Assembly (NCBI GenBank): GCA_947311845.1
Contig: CAMZMU010000059.1
Location: 57,212,617-57,276,616, forward strand
Direction of reading: 5' to 3'
Origin: Poa pratensis
Lineage: Eukaryota > Streptophyta > Magnoliopsida > Poales > Poaceae
Length of the DNA: 64,000 nucleotides
The translations under genes were made by a program, and so were the position numbers. Of this stretch, positions 45,001 through 57,117 are shown piece by piece. Position 1 is the stretch's first letter. Each line of letters opens with the position of its first letter. The notes under the pieces were generated by a model that ran no database searches, was not told the DNA's origin, and saw only the letters and a list, made by a program, of their open reading frames with translations.

Positions 45001-45671
45001 ACTCAACAACGACTATGTCCTCCCCTATGGCGACTCCGACGACTCCTTCGACTCCAGCTTCGCACACAGTGGTTGAGAGGGCTGCTACATCACCTTTGCC
45101 CTCTCCCATTGTGTCAGCTTCAGCTACGGGACGTCCACTGCCTATGGCTGCACCTAGGCGCAGTGGGCGTCACAAGGCTGGGGAGGACGGGGCATCAGCA
45201 ACGGATGAGGACACGATGACCAAGGCAATGCGCCGCAAAGCGGCCTTGTTCTCTACTCCTATTACTGGTACGCCTCGCTCTTCAAAATCATTTTTGCCTT
45301 TGTCGACATCTACTATCTCGTCTAAGTTGTCAGCAGTAGGTGTCAGTCTAGGAAGAAATGAAAAAGAAGTAATATTATCGGCTAACGTTCTGAAACATGT
45401 TGAGTATGACCGTCGTAGGGTTTCTCCTAGTGTTTCGTGTAGACCGATGGCCTCACCGATAGATGATGATGATGCGAATGCCACAATAGATGGACAGCTT
45501 CTATCACATCTCGTAGGAGAGGTTACAGAGGTGGATATGGGTGAGTCTGAGCTGGGATCTTTTGATGACCTGTATGCTTCAGGACGGAAATCCAAATCCG
45601 CCAAAAATAAAAAGAATCAAAAATCGCGAAAAAACGCGAAAAAGTCAAAACCCCCAACAGTTTCCCGATGA
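42062..45671 (+). pseudogene. LINE ORF1: nucleic-acid-binding protein, frameshifted
   Basis: The open frame from before 42062 to the stop at 44492-44494 encodes about 810 aa; no ATG near its start is convincing. It has a Ser/Pro/Gly/Gln-rich N-terminal half, a basic KRKKKKKNN patch, and two Cys/His knuckles (CWKCAVNEHATKDC and CHICENAKHPTPMC), then a DUF4283-like region (FSKWKAEDVAHKLELHQQWV, PYIRTDGVLRLKGYDF). Just before the stop, near 44470, shifting frame lets translation continue as IAPPCASPPLDTYVVGHQLQ to 45671, ending in a Lys-rich tail KNKKNQKSRKNAKKSK. So ORF1 was probably about 1,200 codons. Its TGA overlaps the ORF2 start as ATGA at 45668-45671. Confidence 0.75.
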
Positions 45672-48600
45672 ATGGCATATTTGAAAATAGCAGAGGTCTA
45701 GGCGACTTGGCTAAACATTTGAATATTGCGCATCATGTGAGGGATCACATGTTTGATTTTTTGGCTATATCCGAGACGGGTCGACGAGATTTTTCAAGTA
45801 CCCTTCTAGACCGCCTTTCAGGTGGAGTGGATTTTACTTGGCATTCTTGTCCCCCTCGAGGTAGATCGGGTGGCATGCTACTTGGCATTAAAACTGATAC
45901 CATGGAGTTGTTGGACCGTTCGGATGGTGAATTTCATATTAAGTTTCATATCCGTAACAAGTCCGACAACTTTATATGGAGTTTGGTTGCTGTGTACGGT
46001 GCTGCCCAAGAGGAATATAAGGCTGCTTTTCTTCGAGAATTGGTTAATCTAGCTAAGGATAACCCATACCCTATTCTTATAGGTGGGGATTTCAATATGC
46101 TGAGGTACCGTCACGAGAAAAGCAGGGGTAGATTCGATGGTCATTGGCCTCACTTGTTCAATGCTGTTATTGATAGCTTGTCCTTAAGGGAGGTTCATAT
46201 GACGGGGAGACAATTTACTTGGGCTAATAGTCTACCTGAGCCGACATACGAGAAGCTGGACCGGGTTCTGATGGAGCGTGTTGAGGCATTCTCGGATCAT
46301 GCCCCCATACTCCTATCTACTGGAACGTTGACATCGCCCGGGAAGCACCAATTCAAATTCGAATTAGGTTGGCTGTTACGGGATGGTTTCGATGATTTGG
46401 TTAAAAGGATATGGTCTCAACCGGTTGTGGGTGATAGCGCTATCCAGCGGTGGAATAATAAGATACGCAATGTGCGTAAATTCCTTCGTGGGTGGGCAAG
46501 ACACACAACTGGTATGCTTAAAAAAAAAAAGAGCGCCTGTGTTCCATTATTGATGAGCTTGATCAACTAGCAGAAGTACGACCCTTATCAGCTAATGAGA
46601 GTGACCTCAAACGGCATTCGAATGAGCAGGTGGGTCGTATGTTGCGGGAGGAAGAGCTCAAATGGTACCAAAGATCTAAGGCTCAGTTCATTCTACAAGG
46701 GGACTCGAATACGAAATACTTTCATAATGTTGCTAATGGCAGACATAGAAAGAAATGTATTCATTCTCTCCTACAGGATGAGGGTTTGATCGAGGGACAG
46801 GCTCAGCTCAAGGAATATATCACGAACTACTATAAAGGTTTGTTCGGGGCTCCCGAGGAAGGGAACTTCACTCTAGATGAGTCTCGAACAGATGATATTA
46901 CCCGAGTAACTCCTGAGGAAAACAACTTTCTTACTGCACCTTTCTCTATGGAGGAGGTAAGCAAAGCGGTTTTCCAAATGGAGCATAATAAGGCGCCAGG
47001 ACCCGATGGTTTTCCGGCTGAGTTCTACCAGCATTTCTGGGATACCATCAAATCCGATTTGCTTGAGTTATTTGGCTACTTACATGCCGGACACCTCGAG
47101 TTATTTCGCCTTAATTTTGGGGAGATCGTTTTGTTGCCTAAGATTCAGAATGCCGAAAGGATACAACAGTATCGACCAATTTGCCTTCTGAATGTTAGCT
47201 TCAAAATCTTTACAAAAGTAGCGACCATCAGGTTAAATTCGGTGGCAGATCATGTGGTAAAACCTACCCAAACTGCATTTATGCAAGGGAGGAATATCCT
47301 TGACGGTGTTGTGGTTTTACACGAGACCGTACATGAGATGCACACAAAAAAACTTGATGGGGTGATATTTAAAATTGACTTTGAAAAAGCATATGACAAA
47401 GTCAAATGGCCGTTCTTACTACAGACTCTGAGAATGAAAGGGTTCTCAGAGGAGTGGTGTGCTTGGATCCACAATTTTGTTACCGGAGGTAGTGTGGCAT
47501 AAAAGTCAATGATGACGTTGGCCGTTACTTCCAGACAAAAAAAGGACTAAGGCAAGGTGATCCTCTATCGCCTATACTATTTAATATAGTGGTTGATATG
47601 TTGACGATCATGATTGAACGAGCTAAGGCGGATGGCCAAATTGAAGGAGTAGTTCCACATCTTGTTGATGGTGGTTTATCTATTCTTCAATATGCAGACG
47701 ATACAATCCTCTTTATGGAACATGATCTAGATAAGGCTGTGAATCTGAAGTTGATACTTTCAGCATTCGAGCAATTGTCGGGATTGAAAATTAACTTCCA
47801 TAAGAGTGAATTGTTTTGCTTTGGCGCGGCTCAAGAAGCAGCTGCTCAATATGCCGATATTTTTGGCTGCGAGCAGGGTCAATTTCCGATCATGTACCTT
47901 GGGATACCAATACATTATCGAAAACTGACTAATGCGGAATGGAGACACGTCGAAGAACGTCTGCAAGCTAGGCTATCTAGTTGGAAAGGAAAATTGCTAT
48001 CTCTTGGTGGAAGATTGGTTCTCATTAATTCAGTACTAACAAACATGGTACTGTATATGATTTCCTTCTTCCAAATACCAAAAGGTATCTTGCATAAATT
48101 GGATTATTTCCGATCAAGATTCTTTTGGCAAGGAGATGGTGAGAAGAAGAAGTACAGACTGGCTAAATGGAATGTTGTTTGTCGCCCTAAAGATCAGGGA
48201 GGGCTTGGTATTCATGACCTTGATGTCAAGAACTCAGCCCTCCTAGGTAAATGGCATTTTAAGCTGCTTACTGAAGAGGTGATATGGCAAACACTCCTTA
48301 AGAGAAAATACATCGGCACAAAGGCGGTATCACAGGTATATTGGAAACCTGGTGACTCCCACTTTTGGGCTGGACTGATGGCGACAAAGAAACATTTCTT
48401 TCGCTTCGGGGTATTTAATATTAAGGATGGCTCGGAGATTAGATTTGGGAGGACAAATGGTTAGACAACACCACCCTCCGGGATAGATATCCAGCCCTAT
48501 ACAATATTGTTCGTCATAAGGGAGATACCATTGCCACCGTCATGCAATGCTCTCCTCCGAATGTGATGTTCAGGCGAGATTTGTTCGGACCAAGACTAGC

Positions 48601-49295
48601 GTCTTGGAACGCCCTGCTGGCACGGTTGAGATCAGTTCAACTCACACAGGGCCCCGATGAATTTCGTTGGAATCTATGTGAGAATGGTAAATTCTTTGTG
48701 GATTCCATGTATAGGGCGTTAGTACATTCCGATGTGCCAGTTGATGATAATAAACAAAATATGGCAAATGAAGATACCACTTAAGATTAAAGTATTCACG
48801 TGGTATCTTCGTAGGGGTGTCATTCTAACAAAGGATAACCTTGTTAAACGAAATTGACATGGAAGTACGAAGTGTATGTTTTGTCCACATGAAGAGACAA
48901 TAAAACACTTATTCTTCGAGTGTAGTTTCGCACGTTCTATATGGTCAGCCATCCAAATAGCGTCTAACTTATATCCACCCAAGTCTGTTGCCAATATTTT
49001 TGGTAACTGGCTACATGGGATAGATAAAAGGCTTAGAACGGTTATTAGGGTGGGAGCGATAGCTGTTATATGGTCGTTTTGGCTTAGTAGAAATGACAAG
49101 GTTTTCAATGCTAAAAATGTTTCTCATATGCAGGTACTCTACCGTTGCACAAGTATTCTCCGTATGTGGTCCACCTTACAACGTGTGGGACATCGAGACC
49201 TCTTTACGGAGGCGTGTGCACGTCTGGAGGAGGTAGCAAGGGACATTTTCTCACAACATGGGTGGCCGCTTGATCGCCGCATTGGACCTCCATAG
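45668..49295 (+). pseudogene. LINE ORF2: endonuclease-reverse transcriptase, multiply broken
   Basis: Starts MNGIFENSRGLGDLAK. Endonuclease motifs: N-SRGLG, ISETG, GGDFN, SDHAP, but about 15-20 residues seem missing between DRVLM and SDHAP. Reverse transcriptase: NKAPGPDGFPAEFYQ, YRPICLLNV, FKIDFEKAYDKVKW, then GLRQGDPLSPILFN and QYADDTILF. C-terminal zf-RVT: IKVFTWYLRRG, CMFCPHEETIKHLFFEC. Lesions: frameshift at an A-run 46520-46530; one-base deletion near 47496; frameshift near 48450 (Trp context); frameshift near 48775; TGA at 48855-48857 where Trp is expected. Cannot make an intact enzyme. Confidence 0.85.
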
Positions 49296-49734
49296 GCCGT
49301 CGAGATTGGCCATGACATAGGCGTTTTACATTATTTTGTTGGTTGTAATGCGTCTATTGTTGCACAACTTTTTACTTTCTCTGTTGGATTGCGGCTGTGT
49401 GCTTTTTTGATGCCGAGGCCGGGTGTAATACTTAAACTTTTTGAGTAATAAAGCCCTTTATCTAAAAAAGATAGATGTGATAAGGTACCATGTCACACAA
49501 GCAACATCACACATACAAGCAGTCCCCATCAGAGCATCTCCAGTCACATACCCCAAAATCGGCCCCCAAAGTGTCCGCGGACACGTCCGGACGCGTCCGC
49601 GGACACTGACCGGGCAGCCCCTAAAACATGCCTCCTACAACCACGTACCCCAAAATCTAGCTACCAAATTACTACAAACCATACAACATAGATCATACTA
49701 CGTACTACTCCTACTATATCCGTCTCCTGCTATC

Positions 49735-52700
49735 CTACTCGTCATCGGAGATGACGATGACCGTCTCCCCTGCCCCTTCACCGGAGCCGCCGCCCTGTGC
49801 CTCGTCACCGGTGCCGCCCGCCTTTCCCTCCTCGTCGGAGTCGGAGATGGAGAAGGTCGACGCAGATCCGGCGGCTTGAAGGTCGACGTTGCGGCCTTCC
49901 TTCATTGTCGTCTCCGCCTGGAGCTGCTGCTCGAGGAAGCCGGCCCTGTTCCTCATCTGACCGATGAGGATGTGGTCTGCCGCCTCCGCCCGGAGCTGCT
50001 GCTCCGCCGCCTAGACCGCCGCGTCCGTGGCCCCCTGCGCCTCCGCGTCCGCTTGCGCTTGGGCCGCAAGTGCAGCGACCTCCGCCGCATCGCGCGCGAG
50101 CGCCTCCCGCACTAGTAGGGAAAAGCCTATTAGTGGCGCACCAAAATATGCTATCAGTGGCGCACCACTGATAGCTAATTCTGGTGCGCCACTGGTGAGC
50201 TGTGGGGCACCTATCTCAATTGTCAGTGGCGCACAGGACGAATTGTGTGCCACTGGTAAGTGAATACCAGTGGTGCACATGCTATTTTGTGCGCCACTGC
50301 TAATAATTTGGGAATATTAAAAAAAATATGCTACTAGTGGCGCCCTTTCTATTTTGTGCGCCACTAGTATCATTTTCGGGATTCAAAAAAAAATCAAAAC
50401 AATAATTTTGTTGCGAAGTTCAGAAACACAAATAGCATGATGAGTGAAATTTCATCCAACAGTTCAAGATACACATCTGTCCAAATATACAAATATAGTT
50501 CACAGACTGTTATTTTTTTTTCAAATGTACAAAAGCTATGGTGGCGTCGCTGCAACCCCTTGTCGATGTCTTCGTCGCCGCATCCCATGTCGTCGTCGCC
50601 GCAGCATATCGTCAGCAAACTTGCTGCCTATGTATGCATAAGGAGAAGCGAACAATTAAAAGCAGAACACATCCGTTTGCCTATTTGCCTATGCAAGTTT
50701 TAATTGAGGGGTACTAACATGTTCATTCAACTTGATAAAGAGAAAGAAAATCTAGAATAAATGGTTGGTACTTCACGACACCTTACAATCTCTAGAATTT
50801 CCTTGGTTTTGCTTGCCTCCATCTAGAAAAGAGCACCACAAAGTCTAGCATGCATCATACTGACTTGGGAGATGAATAAGAACATGAAGGCTTTGCTAGT
50901 TTACACATGTAAACATTTCAGGTATTGGAAACTGAAATAGGGTAGTGAAGGCTTGATGTACTATACTCAGTTTCAGGTTTTCATGTACTATTTCAGCCAG
51001 GATCTTTAACATACATGTATGTACTGTATAACTTCTCTTTCTAGAGTGAGGTCTAGTTACTTGTCTGTAAATATGCTTACTAATCATGGGAAGCATCTTA
51101 ATGTGAAGCAAACAGAAGACATCTGAATGTGTGCGTGTGGTCTGAATTTTCGATAGATGCACTAGGTGATTGCTAGAGGGGGCAATGAGCAGATGACACG
51201 GAGAAAAGTGAAGAAATTTTGTACCTCTCCTCCCTGTGACACGAGCAATTCGGTGAAGACATGCAGCAGCGGGAGCAGCCTTGCATCGTCGGCTAGATCC
51301 GGGCAGCCGGGAGGGTGACGATGTCGTCGCTGCCGCAGCCTCGTGCCGATACCATCGTCCAAAACTGCAGCAAGAATAGGCATATATCAACTTGTAGCTC
51401 AACAGAATGAACAAATTGAAGTAATAGGTAGTGCCACTATGCAAACTAGATAAATGATCTGATATGAGCTAGCACTAGTAAACATAGCTTCTATGCAACA
51501 CATGTAAGAAAAAAATGCAGTAAACTACATAAATGATTTGATATGAGCTAGCACTAGTAAACCTAGGCTCCAGACTTGCGGTTTGACTTGTGCATCGATG
51601 CAAATAAGCCTCATTGATTTTGTTTTTTCGCATTAAAAAATCCTCCAGTGTTGAGGACAAATAGGTGTTGAAAGTTGATCAGATTCGACTTTAGGTTCAA
51701 GCTAAACTAAATTCAGTTTATCGTTTGAGGGACTAGCTACACAGTTTGGTGTTGCACATTATTGACCTGAAAATAAAATACACACAGAAGAAGCAGATCA
51801 GGTACTGCTACTGGACAAGTGCCTGGATACACAAGAAATTCGTAGCGAGAATTGAGTCCTCTGCTACTGGCTAGAACGTACACACAGACATCAGAGCAAC
51901 CATACAATCTGCAAACCACCAGTAGGGCTTGGTTGCGAGCATACTTGGATCGATGCCGCAGCTCGCCGTGCATACATCGCCGGCAACGATCCTCCATCTG
52001 TCGCCGCCATGCTTCTTGGTCCGCGCGTCGAGGTAGGTGGGCGACGGCGGGCCACGAGCCGGAGCGAGGTGGTGAGGCCTGCTTGTCGATCTCCGCGGCC
52101 TTGGCGCCGCGGCGGCCAGCGCCTGCTCGTCGGAGGCCGCGGGCGACGGCCAGCAGAGAGATCGAGAGGAAGGCGGCCGGCCACGACGGGTGGCGGCCAC
52201 GGAGCACAGCGGCTGTCCGTGCTCGGTCCGGCAGTGGCTCCGACGGAGAGTGGCCCCCGCGGCCCAGCCCGGCATGCTGCTCCTCGTTGCGGTGGGAGCA
52301 GACGAGGACGGCCGGTGGCGGTCGCGGACGGCCGGCGTCGGCCAGTGGCGGCGCCGGTGGAACCCTAGCTAGCTCTTTTCTGTGGCGGAGAGGAGAAATT
52401 GCTTTAATTTTGTGCGAGTGGTGAGTTGGAGAGAGAAGAGAGGATAAGGGAGAGAGAGGATGCGCGACCCGTGGAGGCAAAGTTACCTGCGCAGCTAAAA
52501 AATTTACCTGTGGCGCAACAGGTATTCTCTGTCCACTTTCCAACATATCTGCCAAGAAATACCAGTGGCGCACCATGCTCTCGGTGCGCCACAGATAAAA
52601 AAATTACCTGTGGCGCACCACAAACCTGGTGCGCCACTGGTAGTCTCTCTCCTCCACCCCGAAAATTTCAAAATTTTGCTGGAACTTACCAGTGGCGCAC

Positions 52701-53090
52701 CAGGTTTACGGTGCGCCACTGCTAAAAATTTACCAGTGGCGCACTGCAATCTGGTGCGCCACTGGTATTTTTTTTCAAAATCCAGGAAACCTAGTGAGAG
52801 ACTATCAGTGGCGCACAAGTGGCTGGTGCGCCACTGATAACATTTCACCTATAAGCTTTTCCCTACTAGTGCCGGTGGATCTGCGACCTGTCCTCCGGTG
52901 TGAGCATGCCGGGCGGAAGGCGGCGAGAAATGGTGGATGAGGTGGAGGAGGAAACTCGGCACCGGTGGATGAGGAGGAGAAGAGAGCGGCGGCGGCGGCG
53001 AAAGTGCGGTGCAGGAGTAGGGTTTGCTCCGGCCCCTCCACTTATAGTCGGATGTGGCCGGTACGCCATGAATACCGGCCGGTGCGCCAT
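49735..53090 (-). pseudogene. ORF carried by the Harbinger element, interrupted by CACTA
   Basis: The minus-strand frame reads SRRLPPGMLTPEDRSQIHR before the CACTA (ending at 52872) and EALARDAAEVAALAAQAQAD after it (from 50109), continuous once one CCG copy is removed. It then meets TAG at 50013-50011 and goes on as AAEQQLRAEADDHILIGQMR, FLEQQLQAETTMKEGR and an acidic end GETVIVISDDE. Helical Ala/Glu/Gln-rich and acidic; no family recognised. Probably an element-borne or captured gene. Start codon unclear. Confidence 0.55.
50110..52871. mobile_element. CACTA element, 2,762 bp, with AGTGGCGCAC subterminal repeats
   Basis: Ends CACTAGTAGGGAAAAGC and its complement, flanked by CCG (50107-50109 and 52872-52874). 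agtggcgcac(c) occurs at least ten times in alternating orientation within 250-370 bp of each end. The interior has no CACTA transposase; on the minus strand it holds GC-rich exon-like blocks (for example DDGIGTRLRQRRH.. at about 51350-51230, and 52380-51900) with no recognised domain. Non-autonomous. Confidence 0.9.
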
Positions 53091-53365
53091 GAATGCCGAC
53101 GCCGGTCAAGCTAGCTTATCCGCTCCGCCAGGCGGTCAAAGCGTGGGTCCGCACTGTCAGCGAGTACGGGGCGGACGCGTCCGGGCGTGCCCGGGCGCCC
53201 CCAAACCCGCCCCAGATATGGGCTGGGTTTGGGGTGTGCCGGACCGCCCGGTCGTTTGGGATGGCTTTGAGGGCCTCCGTTGGGTGGAGGTTTTTGGCCA
53301 AACCCTGTCCGGGCGGTCCGCCCGGACGTTTGGGGTGGGTTTGGGGCCTCCGGTTGGAGATGCTC

Positions 53366-53469
53366 TCAGTGAGCGATACTAAGGTAGGTTCTAGCAAGCA
53401 TACCATAAGCATTCCGAGAATAGTGATACTAATGTAGCACTAGTGATGATATGGCAACGCATCTCTCCA
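53366..53469. other. Short flank between Harbinger element and paralogue C
   Basis: Downstream of the paralogue C stop codon; likely its 3' UTR with the Harbinger insertion just beyond. Confidence 0.4.
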
Positions 53470-54845
53470 TCAAGCACTTGCTTCCTGCTCTTCTTCCTTC
53501 ATCACCTCCGCCCAGAGCTTCTCCCTCGCTGCAAGACAGGCCTTGTACTGGCTCACACCGTAGGAGACCACGCCGGCAAGAGTGAAGATCCCCGCCGTCT
53601 CCACCACGCTGTTGACCCTCCTGGAGAAGCGTAGGCTGCGCCTGCAGGACGAGACACACGAGGTTATCATCAGCTCCTGCCAACAAGGAATTTAGGAATA
53701 TGGACAAAGAAACAAACAATTGAGTGCAGCGACAACATACCACTCCCGATCCCATGGCCTCGGGTTGACCTGCACGGAAAGATGCTGTTGCAGCCGCATG
53801 TTCTGGAAACTGCGGGTTCAGAAGCTCTCCTCCGCATTGGCTATCAGATCGTAGAGCTCCTCTTTCTTCTGCTGGATCTGGCGTCCAACCTCCTCACGAG
53901 AAAGCTGGAGGATACACAATGAACATAAGCTGTAGGAAATCAATCATTTACTAGTCCTATGAACTGCAGCAGGCACAAGTGGAGGTTGTTCAATACACCA
54001 AAATAACAGCAACAAATTAAACATCTTATGTAATTGTTGCAGTTTGCTAAAGGGACAAGTAAAACTCAGCAATTTAAGATGATCAGCCAGGAAATAAAGG
54101 TAGGCTGCTTCCTCTAAATGCTACTTTGGGTCACAGTGAAGAATTTCATGGTTGCTCGCTAGATCCATGATTGCAGAGGTAAAATGTATCAACTTTGGTT
54201 AAGATACCTCTCATCAGTGTGCACACGAAACAAATCATTGACTAGTCTTATGAATTACAGCAGGCAGAAGAAGAGATTGTTCAAGACACCAAATAGAAAG
54301 AGCAACGAATTTAACATCTTATATGTTGCAAGGGGTGAGTAAAAGTCACAATTTAAGATATTAAACAAGGACTGCTTCCTCTAAAACTGCAACTTTGTGC
54401 AGGTACTATTGCCCTTGCTTCTTATAGAAGAGAGACGAAATTAAGAAGTCACAGTTGTTAGCTGTGAAGAAAATAGAAATAGATTATCACTCGCTAGATC
54501 CATCATCACGTGAGGTATTTGCGCAGCAAAACAACTAGTCGGAAATCGCGCAGACGTAAAATATGTCAGCTTTGGTTAAGATACATACTAGTGGTATGAA
54601 TTGTAGCAGGCAGAAGAGGAGACTGTTCAAGAAACCAAAACAGCAGAGAAACAAATTGAGCATCCTATATATGTTGTAATTTGCTAAAGGAAGGGATGAG
54701 TAAAAATCAGAAAATTTAAGATGATCAAACAAGGCTGCTTCCTCTAAAATGCAACTTTGGTCAGGTTAATCTTGCTCTTTTTTCTAATGGAAGAGAGACC
54801 AAGTTAATGAGTCACACGTTTTAGCTGTGAAGAATTCGCGTGAGG

Positions 54846-57117
54846 CAGTGGCGGCGCCAGGAAATGGCGCCTGGGTATTCCACCCAAATTTTTTTTTCTC
54901 TAAATGTAATATATGGATCAAACATCTCAATACTATCAATATATGAATAAAACAGCACTAGCATAACAAAAATAGCAATATTTCAATTTATAAGCCCATA
55001 ACGACATGAATACATAGGTACCTGATTGATAAAGTGATGATCCATCTTACATTATAACTTTACGGTTGCCTTTTTGGAAGAGATTGATGATATCCTCATC
55101 CTTTACTTGCCTGAAGAACTCTCTCTCAACAAATGTAACCATACAATAGTTCAAATAGTCATCACCCATTTTGTTCCTTTGCTTATTCTTCAAATAGCTC
55201 ATTGAAGAGAACATCCTTTCAACACCAGCGGTGGCTACTGGCAGAATCAATACCAACTTAAGAAGCTTGTAAACAATATGATATTGTTCATGCTTCTTTG
55301 TCTTGACAAGCAGAACTGAAAGCTCACACAGATTTTTCAAGTTTTGAAACCTTTCATCTCTACGCAAATTAGTAACATACATGTTTAGTTGCCATGGAAG
55401 CCTTGTCAGTTCCTCTCTTGTAAAATCAGAAGCATAAAACTTTGTAGCAAGCTTAACCAACTTCTCTTGATCATAAGCAGCAAATAGATCAAGTGGACTG
55501 AATACTGCCATGCAAATAAGTAGCTTTGTGTTTACCTCATCAAATCTGCCATTCAGCTCACCAATTTGCCTATCAATGACAGACACAAACATATCAACCT
55601 TGAAGCGGTGGTAATTGGTCACACCATTGCATAAACCCCTTCTAGGCCGACCAACGGGGAAGTAAGGACCCTCCATATCAACAACTTTGACCTTATGCTT
55701 TGTACAAAAAGATGTGACCTTTGTGAGAAAATCATCCCATCCGGCATCAGACCGCAAAGCCCCCAAGTAAAACTTTGTGTCACCGAGAACCTGAATAGCA
55801 TGAACAATATCTTCATCTTGCTTTTGCAAAGCTCTACACAAATCATCGGTGTATCCAAATATTTCTTGCATCAAGTGTGCCATGAAAACAAACTGCCTTT
55901 TCCCACATTGTATGTAAGTGTGCCATGAAAATCATTTCTTGCAAAGCTCTATCCAATCATTCGGTGTGGATGATTCATTCATTTTCCTTGTTTTTGCAGC
56001 CTTTTCCCACATTGTATGTAAGCTACTGCCAATAACACCACCCTTCTTCTTCTATGATACAAGAAAACAAGGAACATATAATTAAAAACTTGCGCTGCCT
56101 GCCAATGAAGCAAATGAAGCAACGAAATTAAGCAAGGAAGCTACTGCATATAATTAAAAACTTCATTGCTACTGTCATTGCAAATAGATCTTCTACTTTT
56201 GTATGTAAGCTACTGCCAAAGTGCCAATGAAGCAAATCGACTCAATTGTTCAGCCATTAGAAACTAGGCAGACATCAGAGAAGGTAAGCACACTGAGTAC
56301 AGAGCAAGCAGACTGGATAGACATGGACAGACTAGCAAGCAGACACACACAAAGTCACAAACAGCAACTGACGGCAAGCTAGCAAGCTGTGGCGTCTTGC
56401 CAATACAGACTCCAGTTTTGACTGACCCAAGAACATATGGGTGACCACACACAGTACCCACAACTCGCTGCCGTGAGGTAGCAGCATACAGACACATAAG
56501 TTGTACTAACATCTGAAACCTGGTGGACTACAGCTTAGTCACAGGCGCCTAGAGACCTCTGGAAGAGATCTCATCCAGGACGGCACGCAGCTCCTCCTCC
56601 GGCAGTTAATCGAGCTCAACTGCTCAAGCAAGGAAGCAACGAAATTGGGGACGACCGGACGAGGCAGGCGGCCGTACCTTCTGCGCAGACTGCGCTGCTC
56701 GGGGTCGGGGACGCTGGGGCGGGGGCGGGGCGACGCGGGGGGCAGTGGGCGCGGGGGGCAGTGGACGGCAGTGGGCGCGGGTCGGCGGGGGGCGGGGGGG
56801 CGCCGCCGCGGGCGCCGCCGCCGCCGCGGGCGCGGGGCCGCCGTCGCCTGCTCTGGGCTGCTGCATCGGCCGGCGGCGGTTTTAGGTCGAGGAACGGGCA
56901 GGAACGGACTCTGCGTCTGCTACTCTGCGCGAGGCGATGCGAGCTGCGAGCTGCGAGCAGTCCTGGATGCGAGCGAGAGAGGCCAGATGGATGCGAGCTG
57001 GGCTTTTTTTCGTTTCTGCCTTAGTGGGCTGGGCCAAATATGTATAGATGTTTTTTTTTCCACGAGAATCTTGTGTATTCCACGGAAGACAGGGCATACA
57101 CGCCAGCGCCGCCAATG
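54846..57117 (-). mobile_element. hAT element, 2,272 bp, 8-bp duplication GCGTGAGG
   Basis: Ends CAGTGGCGGCGCCAGG and the complement of CATTGGCGGCGCTGGC, flanked by GCGTGAGG (54838-54845 and 57118-57125). It contains a minus-strand C-terminal transposase fragment and a GC-rich 5' leader region (about 56640-56960), so it is an internal deletion derivative of an autonomous hAT. Confidence 0.9.
55047..55883 (-). pseudogene. C-terminal fragment of a hAT transposase
   Basis: An open 278-aa reading ending KVIM-stop. C-terminal residues show the hAT dimerisation domain: LILPVATAGVERMFSSMSYL followed by KNKQRNKMGDDYLNYCMVTF. Upstream parts (YHRFKVDMFVSVIDRQIGEL, FSPLDLFAAYDQEKLVKLA) match the TTF/ZMYM1-like group of plant hAT transposases. 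The N-terminal zinc finger and catalytic region are missing, so it cannot act alone. The first Met is probably not an original start. Confidence 0.8.

Larger units (their letters stand above)
41870..49470 (+). mobile_element. L1-type LINE, near full length, inactive
   Basis: Order: GC-rich 5' region with a 66-bp tandem duplication; ORF1 with a CCHC domain; ORF2 with endonuclease, reverse transcriptase and a C-terminal zf-RVT domain; a 3' end gccgggtgtaatacttaaac then aataaagccctttatctaaa. The 5' boundary is approximate and I found no target duplication. Both ORFs carry lesions. The 3' flank is followed 60 bp later by a Harbinger-type element. Confidence 0.85.
49532..53365. mobile_element. Harbinger-like element, TCA duplication, split by a CACTA
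   Basis: Ends GAGCATCTCCAG and the complement of GAGCATCTCCAACCGG, flanked by the 3-bp TCA (49529-49531 and 53366-53368), fitting the TNN duplications of PIF/Harbinger elements. Both subterminal regions hold cgtccggacgcg / cccggacg-type GC motifs. Without the CACTA it is about 1.07 kb. No Harbinger transposase is present; it carries a minus-strand ORF. Confidence 0.75.

Noticed and set aside
50400..50710. Short ORFs with Ser-rich runs
   Set aside because: Interior of a non-autonomous CACTA element, overlapping on both strands, no motif.
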